Shown: positions 1-9,383, counted from the stretch's first letter. The stretch is DNA of 64,000 nucleotides from an uncultured Agathobacter sp. (GCA_944381555.1 CALWLL010000056.1:1-64000), one strand, 5' to 3'. Translations and numbers: made by a program. The notes: generated by a model not told the origin, from the sequence alone.

Positions 1-1
1 A

Positions 2-148
2 TATGGTTCTTACAATAATTATCTTTATTGCGAAGAACACGGTATGGAGAATAGGTCTATTAAAGTGTCTCCAAAAATGATAGAAATACCTTGGATATAC
101 CAAAGAAGCTCCTGCCGTGCAATGCGCAGCAGGAACTTCTTATTTTAG
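2..148 (+). pseudogene. possible C-terminal remnant of an IS transposase, cut by the window edge
   Basis: A reading frame is open from base 2 to the TAG at 146-148 and gives about 48 residues. Its first 16 residues (YGSYNNYLYCEEHGME) resemble, from memory, the GYGS.eNY.y.eenG block of IS1182-type DDE transposases. The similarity stops there, and the last 30 residues look like read-through into the hairpin at 103-141. If real, this is a decayed or truncated end. The call is weak because most of the gene would lie outside the window and the conserved stretch is short. Confidence 0.22.
103..141 (-). terminator. terminator-like hairpin after the shape/division operon
   Basis: Arms of 13 bases at 103-115 and 129-141 pair fully in the minus-strand RNA (one G-U pair) around a 13-base loop. 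In the plus-strand RNA the same position is a C-A mismatch, so the structure favours minus-strand transcripts. It lies 40 bases past the stop of the P-loop gene. The U run that follows is short, so termination may be partial. Confidence 0.55.
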
Positions 149-181
149 GGGAGTTTTTTTACAGCCCCTATGTAACTTATA

Positions 182-604
182 TTATAATGAGACAACAACT
201 TTTGCTTTTGCACAAGAAGGTAAATCCACTTCGTTTTTAGAAATGCTCAATATGAATTTTACTTTGAATTTCTCACTGATAACATCCAGCTTTTCGATGG
301 CTTTAGTAATTTCTTCTTCTGTCTGAACATCTGCAACTGTAAGGAAACTGTCAAGATACATTTCTTCAAGATCATTGTCCTGTGAAATAATTCCGCAAAT
401 AAATCCTAAGAATTCTTCACAACCGGTAACCGGATAATCCATAACATTGATAAGGCGAACTTTATTATTCAGTTCATACATATGCTTCTGGCTCTTATCT
501 AAATAAACAACATTACCATTCACTGTCTGAACCGCTGCATTTACCTTTCCTAAAAGTTCTTTTGTTTTTCCTTTTCCTTTTTCACCACATATGATCTCGA
601 TCAT
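182..604 (-). CDS. small P-loop NTPase-like protein of unknown role
   Basis: This 140-residue soluble protein opens with MIEIICGEKGKGKT, a Walker A loop at residues 7-14 (GEKGKGKT). No clear Walker B or second domain is visible; a hydrophobic strand follows at VVYLDKS and the C-terminal half is charged and helical. Similar short proteins have been labelled PilT-like in clostridial genomes, but nothing here supports a pilus role. The start is set by AGGAGGG about eight bases before the ATG at 604. It is the last gene of the minus-strand shape/division cluster, 99 bases past the carboxypeptidase gene, and a hairpin follows its stop. Nucleotide binding is an inference from the P-loop; the cellular role is unknown. 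Confidence 0.7.
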   Translation of the reverse strand: MIEIICGEKGKGKTKELLGKVNAAVQTVNGNVVYLDKSQKHMYELNNKVRLINVMDYPVTGCEEFLGFICGIISQDNDLEEMYLDSFLTVADVQTEEEITKAIEKLDVISEKFKVKFILSISKNEVDLPSCAKAKVVVSL

Positions 605-703
605 GGCAAGTCCCTCCTAGAAAATAAATTGTATTGTCAAAATATCCAAAAAGCATTTCTGAATTAAGTTAATTATAGAATAAATGCACAGAAAATTCAA
701 TCC

Positions 704-1702
704 TTATTTCGCAAATCGTGACAAAATTTGATTCATTAATAAATATAAATTATGTCTTCCGTCTGCTTTAAAAACAATACTGATAATCTCCTCTCCCTCT
801 GGATTTTTGGAATAAAGAACCAGACAATATCCGGCAGCGCCCGTTGTACCTGTCTTTCCGCCAATAACCTCAAAGCCCTCCGGCTCGTCTGCTCCTCCTG
901 TATGGTAGCGGTTATTGCTGGAATATGTTTTTTCAATCACATTACCATTTTCGGCAGTATAAATAACACTTTTTGTTTTGCTTCCAATGATTTCCACAAA
1001 CAATGGTTCTTTTAACGCAGCGTTAAAAATCAGATACATATCATAAACGGTTGTGTAATGATTCTCATCAGGAAGACCGCTTGGGTTGATAAAATTACTT
1101 TTTGTGGCGCCAAGATCATGTGCTGTTTGTGTCATCACTTTTGCAAAGGCTTCTATGCTTCCGGAATGATGCTCTGCCAATGCTTCTGCTGCATCATTTC
1201 CACTCTCTAACATCATACCATAGAGCAAGTCATGGACACTGATGTTATCACCCTTTTTCAAACCACATATAGAAGAATCATCTGCCTGATCCACAGCCGA
1301 TTCGCTTACGGTAACAATGGCATTCAAATCACAATCCCTGATGATAATATATGCAGTCAGAATTTTTGTAGTACTGGCAGGATAAAGCTGTGTAAAAATA
1401 TTTTGACTATATACGACTTCCTGCGTAGTCAGATTAAATGCGCCCGCTCCCTGTGCAACCTGCGAATCCGTTTCATCGGTCCCAAAATTGATGGAATTGG
1501 TAACACATAAATCTTTTGCAAAAAAACTGGTATTTACTGTGGTTTGAATACTATTTGTATAGGAGTTCCCATATGAATACGCATCATATGGATTGCTCGG
1601 GGAACTTTTCCCCGTATTGATATTGCATCCACTAACAAAAATAGCTGCTGTGCAAAAGATACACAGCAGTTGCTTCATGTGGGCATTATTTATACATTTC
1701 AC
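704..1702 (-). CDS. D-alanyl-D-alanine carboxypeptidase (DacA/PBP5 type), lipoprotein
   Basis: A serine D,D-carboxypeptidase expected to trim the terminal D-Ala of peptidoglycan stem peptides outside the membrane. The three penicillin-binding motifs are present: STTK at 110-113, SGN at 167-169 and KTG at 283-285. The N-terminus is a lipoprotein signal ending in the lipobox VSGC (Cys26), followed by a Ser/Asn/Tyr-rich linker, so the enzyme is probably lipid-anchored rather than held by the C-terminal amphipathic helix of classical DacA; no such helix is seen. The GTG start at 1702 overlaps the end of mgsA by 17 bases; an ATG at 1678 would give a shorter but still workable signal peptide (Cys18). 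Position at the end of the mre/min/rodA cluster fits a wall-maturation role. Confidence 0.88.
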   Translation of the reverse strand: MKCINNAHMKQLLCIFCTAAIFVSGCNINTGKSSPSNPYDAYSYGNSYTNSIQTTVNTSFFAKDLCVTNSINFGTDETDSQVAQGAGAFNLTTQEVVYSQNIFTQLYPASTTKILTAYIIIRDCDLNAIVTVSESAVDQADDSSICGLKKGDNISVHDLLYGMMLESGNDAAEALAEHHSGSIEAFAKVMTQTAHDLGATKSNFINPSGLPDENHYTTVYDMYLIFNAALKEPLFVEIIGSKTKSVIYTAENGNVIEKTYSSNNRYHTGGADEPEGFEVIGGKTGTTGAAGYCLVLYSKNPEGEEIISIVFKADGRHNLYLLMNQILSRFAK

Positions 1703-2081
1703 GCCACTCTAAATCTCCTCTGTCTAATGATTTTATCAATAATTCCGCTGTAGCAAGATTTGTTGCTAACGGAATAACATGTTCGTCACATAATTTTAAA
1801 ATATTGTCCACATCCGGTTCATGAATTCTTTTTGTAAGCGGATCTCTTAAGAAAATAACAAGATCTATCTCATTATGCTCAATCTGCGCACCAAGCTGCT
1901 GGGTACCGCCTAAATGCCCGGCCAGATATTTGTGAACAGAAAGATTTGCTGCCTCTTCAATTAATCTTCCGGTTGTTCCGGTTGCATAGAGTTCGTTCTT
2001 GGCAAGAATTCCTCTATATGCAATACAAAAGTTCTGCATCAGTTTCTTTTTTGCATCATGTGCGACAAGCCCGATATTCAT
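1686..2081 (-). CDS. mgsA: methylglyoxal synthase
   Basis: Converts dihydroxyacetone phosphate to methylglyoxal and phosphate, a bypass of lower glycolysis used under phosphate limitation or sugar excess. The 131-residue length is near the usual size, and the GTTG phosphate-binding turn and the DLVIFLRDP stretch with the catalytic aspartate region are visible. The start is the ATG at 2081, preceded by GAGGAGGC at 2091-2098; a longer frame to 2129 would overlap rodA and is less likely. mgsA after rodA and min genes is a familiar arrangement in clostridia and reflects operon conservation rather than a known wall function. The stop overlaps the start of the carboxypeptidase gene. Confidence 0.93.
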   Translation of the reverse strand: MNIGLVAHDAKKKLMQNFCIAYRGILAKNELYATGTTGRLIEEAANLSVHKYLAGHLGGTQQLGAQIEHNEIDLVIFLRDPLTKRIHEPDVDNILKLCDEHVIPLATNLATAELLIKSLDRGDLEWREMYK

Positions 2082-2100
2082 TAAATAAACGCCTCCTCTA

Positions 2101-3216
2101 TTAGTATTTTTTCGACTGTAAACCAACATTTAGAACAATTCCGATTCCAATATATAAAGACACAACGGAGGAAAGACCGTAACTTACGAATGGCAATGGA
2201 ATACCTGTATTAGGCATTAAGCCCGTATTTACACAAATATTTACAAAGCTCTGAAAACCAATCAGCGCTGCCATACCGCAGCAAATAAGTCTTCCTGCAA
2301 GATCTTTTGCGCGGCTTCCAATATAAATACATTCGACAACGATCAGTAATAATAAAATAATAATTGCTGCACAGCCAACAAAACCTAACTCTTCTCCTGC
2401 TACCGCAAAAATGAAGTCAGTCTGAGGCTCAATAATAAAATCTGCATTTTTCATAGAAGTCGCTTCAGAATTATTAAGTCCTTTTCCCCACAACTGTCCA
2501 GATCCAATTGCCATAATGGAATTTTGCTGCTGCAAAGCCAACTCCGAGAATCGTGGATCGGTTGGATATAACCAGGCCAGAATCCGTTTAAGCTGATATG
2601 GAACCTCTGTGTCTGTTGACTGCGCTAACTGTATAACATAGGTCAACAACAATACTACCGAAGGCACAGCAATTGCGAGAACGGTTACAATTATTTTATA
2701 ACTTAATCCGGCAATAAACAAGAGTACAACGAAAATAATTGCTGTAACAATTGTTGTAGACAAATCCGGCTGTTTAAATATCATTGCAAGCGGAATCCCG
2801 GCCAGAATAAAGGATGCGCCCAGTATTTTTACCGTATTCAGATTCTCATTATATTTCATAAAGAAATATGCAAAGAAAACAATGATGGCAAGCTTTGCTA
2901 ATTCCGAAGGCTGGAACTGGATGCCTGCAATTTTAATCCAACGCGTTGCACCGCCTCGGGTTACACCATTTAGTAAAACCCATGCCAGCAGTACAATCAT
3001 TGCCGCATAATACAGCCACGGAAACTTAAGTAAAAAGGAATAGTCGATTAAGGACACAACCACCATGATAACCAGTCCCATGATGAAACCGAGTATCTGT
3101 TTATTCTGAACAGATGGCTGTGCGCTGCCAATGAGCATGATTCCAATTATAGTTAGCAAAGATACATATAAAATTAATTGAAAATGGTAATTCTTTAGTT
3201 TATAACGCTTTAACAT
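2101..3216 (-). CDS. rodA: RodA, SEDS-family peptidoglycan glycosyltransferase
   Basis: A polytopic membrane enzyme that polymerises lipid II during lateral wall synthesis, working with its class B PBP partner. The 371-residue protein has about ten hydrophobic segments and SEDS landmarks: GGATRWIKI, the FQPSELAKL loop, a long extracytoplasmic loop with [13 protein letters not shown], and the C-terminal [14 protein letters not shown] signature. FtsW and SpoVE share the fold; the RodA assignment rests on the cluster with mreBCD and PBP2. The start ATG at 3216 follows the minE stop by one base, with AGAGAG inside the last minE codons as ribosome site, which suggests coupled translation. Confidence 0.92.
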   Translation of the reverse strand: MLKRYKLKNYHFQLILYVSLLTIIGIMLIGSAQPSVQNKQILGFIMGLVIMVVVSLIDYSFLLKFPWLYYAAMIVLLAWVLLNGVTRGGATRWIKIAGIQFQPSELAKLAIIVFFAYFFMKYNENLNTVKILGASFILAGIPLAMIFKQPDLSTTIVTAIIFVVLLFIAGLSYKIIVTVLAIAVPSVVLLLTYVIQLAQSTDTEVPYQLKRILAWLYPTDPRFSELALQQQNSIMAIGSGQLWGKGLNNSEATSMKNADFIIEPQTDFIFAVAGEELGFVGCAAIIILLLLIVVECIYIGSRAKDLAGRLICCGMAALIGFQSFVNICVNTGLMPNTGIPLPFVSYGLSSVVSLYIGIGIVLNVGLQSKKY

Positions 3217-3217
3217 T

Positions 3218-3421
3218 TTATACTCTCTTTTGGTTCTGCTTTAAAGTAATTCGAATTTCAAACAAATCAGCAGGCGTATCAAAATATCTGCTGACCAAAG
3301 CTGAAATTTCTTTTTTTAATTGAGCAATATCTTTTGAAGAATATTCCAGAGTATCTGACTCCATCATAATTTTTAATCTCTCTTTTGCGATAGAAGAATA
3401 ATCACTCTTATGAAAAATCAT
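3218..3421 (-). CDS. minE: cell division topological specificity factor MinE
   Basis: MinE stimulates the MinD ATPase and drives its pole-to-pole redistribution. The 67-residue product has the expected layout: a short N-terminal membrane-targeting and anti-MinCD stretch (KERLKIMM), then a dimerisation domain ending in FEIRITLK. The start is taken as the ATG at 3421 because AAGGAG lies nine bases upstream; an ATG two codons earlier is too close to that site. The gene overlaps the end of minD by 14 bases. No minC is found next to minD and minE here. Confidence 0.87.
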   Translation of the reverse strand: MIFHKSDYSSIAKERLKIMMESDTLEYSSKDIAQLKKEISALVSRYFDTPADLFEIRITLKQNQKRV

Positions 3422-4166
3422 ATGCATACGCTCCTTCTGCACAACTACAATCTGTAATCATTTGTTTTGATAAGTACATAAACCGCCTCGTTGCCTTAGA
3501 ATGCATGGTCACAACCGGAATCCCTTTGTTTTGGCTGATAATTACTTTATAGTCATGAGGAATTGTTCCAAGTACCGGAATATCGAAGAGTTCTTCAATA
3601 TCGTTTTTGGAAAGCATATACTTTTTGCGTACTAATTTTTCATCATATTCGTTGATGATCAGCTCAACCTTATTGATTTTGGTTCCATTCAAAAGATGCA
3701 GCACCCTGCTGGCATCCTTTACCGCTGAAATGTGCGGTGTGATAAGTATAATAGCTCTGTCTGCAACAGAGGTTGCAAAATGAAAGCCCTGGTCGATTCC
3801 GGCAGGACAATCAATCAGGCAATAGTCAAATTCTGACTTTAACTGCTCGGTTAAGATTGCAAATGCCCTTTCATATTGCCCCAGCGGAACGTTCTTTAGT
3901 GATGCCGGAATCAGAAAAAGATTCGGGAACCGCTTGTCCTTGATCAACGCCTGATTCAATCGGCATCGGTTTTCTAAAAGGTCCAGAAGATTATAATTGA
4001 TTCTATCCTCCAATCCCATAACAACATCTAAATTTCGAAGCCCCATGTCTGTATCCAGCATAACGACTTTTTTATCTAACTGTGAAAGTCCTGCTCCAAT
4101 GTTAGCAATTGTTGTTGTCTTGCCAACACCGCCTTTTCCTGAAGTGAAAACGATGATTTCACCCAT
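3408..4166 (-). CDS. minD: septum site-determining ATPase MinD
   Basis: A deviant-Walker ATPase that binds the membrane when ATP-loaded and normally recruits MinC to block FtsZ rings near the poles. Key features are SGKGGVGKT (residues 9-17, with the signature Lys11), a switch with DTDMGLRNLD and the DCPAGID Walker B region. The true start is the ATG at 4166, with AGGAGGT nine bases upstream; the open frame extends 11 codons further without a ribosome site. The 252-residue length is slightly short, and the last residues (CAEGAYAYDFS) do not form the usual strongly basic amphipathic membrane-targeting helix. The gene lies 16 bases after the PBP2 stop. Confidence 0.92.
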   Translation of the reverse strand: MGEIIVFTSGKGGVGKTTTIANIGAGLSQLDKKVVMLDTDMGLRNLDVVMGLEDRINYNLLDLLENRCRLNQALIKDKRFPNLFLIPASLKNVPLGQYERAFAILTEQLKSEFDYCLIDCPAGIDQGFHFATSVADRAIILITPHISAVKDASRVLHLLNGTKINKVELIINEYDEKLVRKKYMLSKNDIEELFDIPVLGTIPHDYKVIISQNKGIPVVTMHSKATRRFMYLSKQMITDCSCAEGAYAYDFS

Positions 4167-4182
4167 GAAAATAAACCTCCTG

Positions 4183-6993
4183 TTAGTCTGTAATATCATT
4201 ATCAGAAGAGCTGTTTACACCCTCTGCATTTAACGCTAAGATTTCATCTAATGTCTGCACACCGAAGTATACAGAAAGAATATTTTTGGAAACCATTGCA
4301 GCATTGTTTGATGTATAACCATAGGCAATACGCGTTGCAATAGAAATTTCCGGATTCTCATATGGAGCATATCCGACAAATAATGCGTGGTTCGGTCTGG
4401 TACTTATCTGCTGTGCAGTACCGGTCTTGCCCGCAACATTGATAGAAAAATTCTTAAAATAGCTCTTATTCTGGCACACCAGATTCATACCGTAACGAAT
4501 ATCATTCCACTGTGCTTCGGATAATGTAGAAGAAATATCTTCATATTGCGGAGTATATTGTTCCAAAACATTACCATTACAATCCACAATTTTACTCATT
4601 AGCTGATATTCATATAATTTTCCGGATGAAACGGCTGTAACATACCGGGATAATGCTGCGGTTGTAATATTGTTGTTACTCTGTCCGATAGCCGCCATGA
4701 CCGGATACTGTGTTGCAATGGTAGAGGTCGATTCTGCAATTTCAAGTCCGGTTTTTTTGTCCAAACCAAAAATGGAAGCATATTCTTTGATATGCGAAAT
4801 ACCGTTTGCATCATTGTACACCCCTGTATTTTTGGTGCTTAAGCGATATCCGGTATCATAAAAATACACGTTACAGGAATCTCTGATTGCTTCTACTAAG
4901 GTTTCTGACTTATGCGTCCCTCCCGGATAAATCCAGCATTCCGGTTCATTATCTACCAACAGGAATTTACCCGTACATTCCAGAACGGATGAACTTGTAA
5001 TAACACCTTCTGCCAGTCCGGCAGTCGCAGTTACCATTTTAAAAGTTGAACCCGGAGCCGTTCTTTCCTGCGTTGCATAATTCCACTGTGGATTAGAGTT
5101 ATCATCATTTAATTTTGCAAAGTATTCAGCATCTACACCATTGGCAAGCATATTGTTGTCATAACCCGGATAACTTACAAGCGCCCGCACCTCACCGGTA
5201 TTGGTATCTGTAATGACACAGGAGCCCGTACACGGGTCAAGCGCTAACTGCGCAGGCGTAATTTCGAGATAATTGATTTTTTCTAGAAGAAAATCGGCTG
5301 GCTTAATATCACCTTCATTCAGTTTATCATAGGCAGTATTATCAAAGTCTAATACTCCCTGATCAAATAATAAAATACACAACTGTTTTCCAGTGATTTC
5401 GTTCTTGTCAATCATATATTTATATACACATTTTGCAAATTCTTTATCTTTTACCGCTTCTTCAAAAATCAAATTACATACTGCATCATAAATTTCAGAA
5501 GTATCGGCATATTTTGAATCAACATCTAATACACTGATATCAATCCACTGTTTAGAAATACAATAAGACAAATATTCTTTTGGACTGATTTTACCGTCAC
5601 GCCATTTTACATAAACAGAATCGGATGTATCAATTTCCGAAGTAAGAAGCACCTGTTCTTCCTTTAGCAAAGAAATCACATAGGTAAAATAATCCAGTAA
5701 TTCTTCTGACATATCATTATTTATAAGAGGATTTGTAGAATAAAGCTGTGCTTTAATCTCAGAAATGGCAGAACTCTGCTCTTTTACAAATTCTGCATAT
5801 ACCGCCTGTTCCACAGCAGATGCATCCTCCTCTTCAAATTTGGTAATGTCAATCACATTATTATCAATTAAAGCAAAGTATACGTCCTTGATAGGAATAT
5901 TGCCGCTTTTAATATTGGAATACACAATACCTGCAATTTCCTGCTCTAATAATAGATACACGGATTTTTGCAGTTCGGCGTCAATAGATAGATATAGGTC
6001 GCTTCCCGCAACCGGTTCCGTTGAACTGACAACTTCGCTGATCCGTCCAAATTTATCTACATATACAACCTGCTCTCCGTTAGAACCTCTTAAATAAGAC
6101 TCATAATACTGCTCCAGACCGGACTTACCAACTACATCATCTCTGCTATAGGAATCGTCTGTAGCCGACAGTTTTTCATACTCCGACTCGGAAATTTTAC
6201 CTGTATATCCGATAATGGATGCAAAATAAAGACTCTCATCATACTTTCGAATTGTAGTTTCACGAACTTCAACCCCTATCATTTCATGCATATGCTCGTT
6301 GATATATGCTACTGATTTATCAGATACATCTTCTGCTATCGTAATCGCGTTATAACGCGAATAGACTGTAGACTTCATAGCATAACGGATAACTGCAATT
6401 TCATAAGAGATTTTCTGACTGTACTGCCCGGTCAAACCAAAGGAATCAAACAGATATTCCATGACCTGCTCCGCAGTCGCAGTTGCTTCGTTAAACCCAA
6501 ACTCATCATTATAGCTTAATTCAGAATAAGAGGATTCGCCAAAAACGTCTGCCAGAAATCGGCGAAGCTGCGTTCCGCTGACATTATAGCTATAGGTTCC
6601 GTCTTCGTTTAAATCTATTTTAAAGTTGTTATAAATAGTTTCTTCATTTTCTGCCAGCATTTCAACAATATCGGCAAGCTGCGGATTTAACACTTCATTC
6701 TTTTCACGGGTGCTATCGTATTTTCCACTATCCGATATGGTAATCGAATATGCCAGCTCGTTATATGCTAGCAGTTTTCCATTTACATCATAGATGTTTC
6801 CCCGGGTTGCATCAACCGCCAGCGTTTTTTCGATACGCAGTTCAAAGTTATCCTGATACATCTGGCCATTTACTATCTGCAAAGAAAAAACACGCATCAA
6901 AATAATGCCAAACATCAATACCATAGCGGTAGAAAGTACAAATAATCTCGATTTGAAGAAACGCTTTAAAAAATCTTTAATATCATAAATCAA
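4183..6993 (-). CDS. mrdA: penicillin-binding protein 2, class B transpeptidase with a large insertion
   Basis: Cross-links peptidoglycan during elongation as partner of RodA. Residues 16-40 form the single membrane anchor, followed by the PBP dimerisation domain (about 50-340). The transpeptidase domain carries STFK (649-652), SCN (706-708) and KTG (856-858). At 936 residues it is far longer than typical PBP2 (about 600-700): the extra length is a helical, acidic block at about 355-585 placed between the usual LxxDxxLQ strand and the start of the catalytic domain. Cys673, Cys686, Cys707 and His694 cluster near the SxN motif and could bind metal (inference). The start is TTG at 6993, with AGGAG about 11 bases upstream; it overlaps the mreD stop. 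Confidence 0.93.
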   Translation of the reverse strand: MIYDIKDFLKRFFKSRLFVLSTAMVLMFGIILMRVFSLQIVNGQMYQDNFELRIEKTLAVDATRGNIYDVNGKLLAYNELAYSITISDSGKYDSTREKNEVLNPQLADIVEMLAENEETIYNNFKIDLNEDGTYSYNVSGTQLRRFLADVFGESSYSELSYNDEFGFNEATATAEQVMEYLFDSFGLTGQYSQKISYEIAVIRYAMKSTVYSRYNAITIAEDVSDKSVAYINEHMHEMIGVEVRETTIRKYDESLYFASIIGYTGKISESEYEKLSATDDSYSRDDVVGKSGLEQYYESYLRGSNGEQVVYVDKFGRISEVVSSTEPVAGSDLYLSIDAELQKSVYLLLEQEIAGIVYSNIKSGNIPIKDVYFALIDNNVIDITKFEEEDASAVEQAVYAEFVKEQSSAISEIKAQLYSTNPLINNDMSEELLDYFTYVISLLKEEQVLLTSEIDTSDSVYVKWRDGKISPKEYLSYCISKQWIDISVLDVDSKYADTSEIYDAVCNLIFEEAVKDKEFAKCVYKYMIDKNEITGKQLCILLFDQGVLDFDNTAYDKLNEGDIKPADFLLEKINYLEITPAQLALDPCTGSCVITDTNTGEVRALVSYPGYDNNMLANGVDAEYFAKLNDDNSNPQWNYATQERTAPGSTFKMVTATAGLAEGVITSSSVLECTGKFLLVDNEPECWIYPGGTHKSETLVEAIRDSCNVYFYDTGYRLSTKNTGVYNDANGISHIKEYASIFGLDKKTGLEIAESTSTIATQYPVMAAIGQSNNNITTAALSRYVTAVSSGKLYEYQLMSKIVDCNGNVLEQYTPQYEDISSTLSEAQWNDIRYGMNLVCQNKSYFKNFSINVAGKTGTAQQISTRPNHALFVGYAPYENPEISIATRIAYGYTSNNAAMVSKNILSVYFGVQTLDEILALNAEGVNSSSDNDITD

Positions 6994-7504
6994 ATTTTAT
7001 TGATCTCCTTTTCTCATATGCTTCCAATTTCTGATTTACCTTAAGCAGAATGAAGTATAAGAAAATGGTAATTACCATTGTATATACCAATTCTGGAATA
7101 ATAATTGCCAGTAAATAATATCCGAAGTCAAATCTGCTTCTAAACAAAAACATAAATATATAGATAAACAGATTCACAAGTAAATCGCTTCCTCCAATCA
7201 AAACCAACGGAAGTTTAATATCTTCAGGATAAAACCGTTTTTGGAAAAAGCCGTTTATATATCCGACATACATATATAGTAAAGCATATACGCCTAAATA
7301 ATGACCGAAAAAAATGTCCATAAGAAGACCGCAAAAAAAGCCAATATACATTCCTTCGCGCTTTCCTCTCATAAATCCAAACGCGGAAACGACAATAATC
7401 AACAAATTTGGTGAAATATTGGCGAAAGAAAAAAACTGAAAAGTTGTAGTCTGTAGTACAAAGCATATAGAAATGATAATAAATAAAACAATTTTCCTTA
7501 GCAT
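6983..7504 (-). CDS. mreD: rod shape-determining protein MreD
   Basis: A small integral membrane protein of the elongasome, linking MreC and MreB to the lipid II machinery. The 173-residue product consists of five or six hydrophobic helices with short loops, including the FFCGLLMDIFFG segment that matches the conserved G..aGl..D...g motif of MreD. It sits between mreC and the PBP2 gene, as in most bacteria, and its stop overlaps the TTG start of the PBP2 gene by 11 bases. MreD sequences vary widely, so the assignment relies on topology, that motif and gene order. Confidence 0.87.
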   Translation of the reverse strand: MLRKIVLFIIISICFVLQTTTFQFFSFANISPNLLIIVVSAFGFMRGKREGMYIGFFCGLLMDIFFGHYLGVYALLYMYVGYINGFFQKRFYPEDIKLPLVLIGGSDLLVNLFIYIFMFLFRSRFDFGYYLLAIIIPELVYTMVITIFLYFILLKVNQKLEAYEKRRSIKFDL

Positions 7505-7505
7505 T

Positions 7506-8369
7506 TTATTCTCCGGTTTCTTTTAACTTTGTAATTACTAAAACATCTTCGAGATGTTCAAAGTCAACAACAGGCGTAATCGTCCCTGTCTTTGTCAGGT
7601 TATTGGAATTTTTTTCAATGCTTGAAATATATCCGATTAAAATCCCCTGCTGGTACTGGTCTGAAACATAAGAAGTCACAACGGGGTCTCCGACCTTAAC
7701 CTGATCATCTTCGTCCTTTAAGCCTGAAAAACTGATTACCATAGACTCATTCATGGATTGCAGATTCCCGCTGACGTTAAAATTATCTCCGGTTGTGGCA
7801 ATCATGGCGCTCACATTTGAAGAATCGTCAATAATGCTTCTTACCTTCGCATAATTCGGGCCAACATCTGTTACAATGCCAACCAGACCGCTTCCGGCAA
7901 TCACATTCATCCCTGCTTCGATTCCATCTTCGCTTCCCCTGTTAATCGTAAACGTAGAAAACCAGTTTCCACTATCCTTTGCTATCACGCTGGCTGCTAC
8001 TTTTTCATAAGATGGATATTTTTCGTCCAAGGCTAATAATTCACGAAGATTTTCTAACTCATACTGGCTTAACTTGCTGTCGGTTAAGAGTTTTTGCAAT
8101 TCATCTACCTGAGCCTGCAATTCTTCATTTTCCTTTAAAACATCTGACAATGTACGGAAATCATTAGCTTTATCAAAAATCCACGCACCCGTATTGTTAA
8201 TACCTTGCTGCATTGGAACAAATACATATCCTGCAATGGTCTTTAACGGACCGCCGTTTATGTTAAACACAAGACTAAAGAAAATAGCCAGAACGCATAC
8301 GGCAGATAATATGAAAAGCATATGCCTTGATTCAATTTGTTTTTTCTTGATATTACGAAATGTCCTCAT
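7506..8369 (-). CDS. mreC: rod shape-determining protein MreC
   Basis: A bitopic membrane protein that scaffolds PBP2 and RodA on the outer face of the membrane. It has a short basic cytoplasmic tail, one membrane helix at about 17-36, a coiled coil (about 75-110) and a two-barrel MreC domain with the family signature of a VIAKDSGNWF strand followed by a GxxVIAGSGLVG stretch. The 287-residue length is normal. mreD begins one base after its stop, and mreB lies nine bases upstream. Confidence 0.92.
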   Translation of the reverse strand: MRTFRNIKKKQIESRHMLFILSAVCVLAIFFSLVFNINGGPLKTIAGYVFVPMQQGINNTGAWIFDKANDFRTLSDVLKENEELQAQVDELQKLLTDSKLSQYELENLRELLALDEKYPSYEKVAASVIAKDSGNWFSTFTINRGSEDGIEAGMNVIAGSGLVGIVTDVGPNYAKVRSIIDDSSNVSAMIATTGDNFNVSGNLQSMNESMVISFSGLKDEDDQVKVGDPVVTSYVSDQYQQGILIGYISSIEKNSNNLTKTGTITPVVDFEHLEDVLVITKLKETGE

Positions 8370-8378
8370 AAAACCTCA

Positions 8379-9383
8379 TTATTTCTTGATGGTAAACGGT
8401 AATTTTCTGAATTTGGAATCCGAAACAATTTTTACCAGACCGCGTACTGCACTTTCTTCCGGTGCGCTTGTGGTATTTACCTTAATGTTTGTGATTTCTT
8501 CAAATAATTTATCAAGATTATGAATCATGGAACCCCCACCTGTAATATAAATGCCGGAATGAATAATATCCTTGGCTAATTCCGGTGGAGTTCTCTCTAA
8601 AATCATCTTGATGGACGTGCAGATAGATTCTAAGTGGCTCTTCATAGCTTCATATACAACCTCTGCACTAATCTCCATTTCAATCGGAAGACCGCTTACA
8701 AGATCGCGTCCGACGATTTTCATGGTTTCCATGCGCCCAGGAAGACCCGAACCTATGGTTTCTTTTAATGCTTTGGCCGTTTTCTGGCCAATTACAAGAT
8801 TAAATTCCTTACGGATATGACTGATAATTGCTTCGTCAATTCGATTTCCGCCTAAATGCAGCAGGTCGCTTAATACCAGTCCGCCCATAGAAATAATTGA
8901 AATTTCTGTAGTGTCTGCACCTATATCTACAACCATTACACCTGTTGGCTGGTTTACGTCAATACCAAGTCCTACTGCATCTGCAATCGGTTTTTCACAA
9001 AGCAGAATGCTCTTTGGACGCAGCTTGTTCTTATAAAACATATCATAAAATGCGCGCTTTTCTACGTCGGTAATGTCTGTCGGTACAGCAACAACAAACT
9101 CGGAGCCTCGGATTTTACTCTTCATTTTTTCTTCTAAGAAGGTAACAATCATGGTCTGAAGATAATTATAATCTGCAATTACACCGCTTACTACCGGGAA
9201 AACTACCTGAATAGATTCTGGAGCCTTCTCATACATTGCATATGCCGCGTCTCCATACGCATAAATCTGATTTTTATTAATGATTGCAACGGTATTCTTC
9301 TCTTTTAGAATTTTACCGGTCGCCTTACAAAACACTTTGAAATTACAAGTTCCAAGATCGATACCATAGACATTGTTATTCAT
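8379..9383 (-). CDS. mreB: actin-like cell-shape protein MreB
   Basis: A bacterial actin that forms membrane-bound filaments directing lateral wall synthesis. Actin-fold nucleotide motifs are visible: phosphate 1 loop GIDLGTCNFKV, phosphate 2 loop VVDIGADTTEIS and the adenosine loop YITGGGSMI. The 334-residue length is normal. The ATG at 9383 follows GAGGAG by seven bases; the GTG two codons earlier lies inside that spacing. The phosphate 1 loop reads TCNFKV where canonical MreB has T(A/S)NT, and the overall sequence is fairly divergent, so an MreB-like paralogue (Mbl or MreBH type) is possible. Direct linkage to mreC and mreD favours the main shape gene. Confidence 0.9.
   Translation of the reverse strand: MNNNVYGIDLGTCNFKVFCKATGKILKEKNTVAIINKNQIYAYGDAAYAMYEKAPESIQVVFPVVSGVIADYNYLQTMIVTFLEEKMKSKIRGSEFVVAVPTDITDVEKRAFYDMFYKNKLRPKSILLCEKPIADAVGLGIDVNQPTGVMVVDIGADTTEISIISMGGLVLSDLLHLGGNRIDEAIISHIRKEFNLVIGQKTAKALKETIGSGLPGRMETMKIVGRDLVSGLPIEMEISAEVVYEAMKSHLESICTSIKMILERTPPELAKDIIHSGIYITGGGSMIHNLDKLFEEITNIKVNTTSAPEESAVRGLVKIVSDSKFRKLPFTIKK

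Noticed and set aside
4167..4182. minC between the PBP2 gene and minD
   Set aside because: Only 16 bases separate the two genes, and neither neighbour has a MinC-like domain.
4599..4814. Antisense or alternate-frame ORFs inside mrdA, pheT, polC, mutS and other long genes
   Set aside because: They are shadows in other frames, lack ribosome sites and family features, and lie wholly within well-supported genes.
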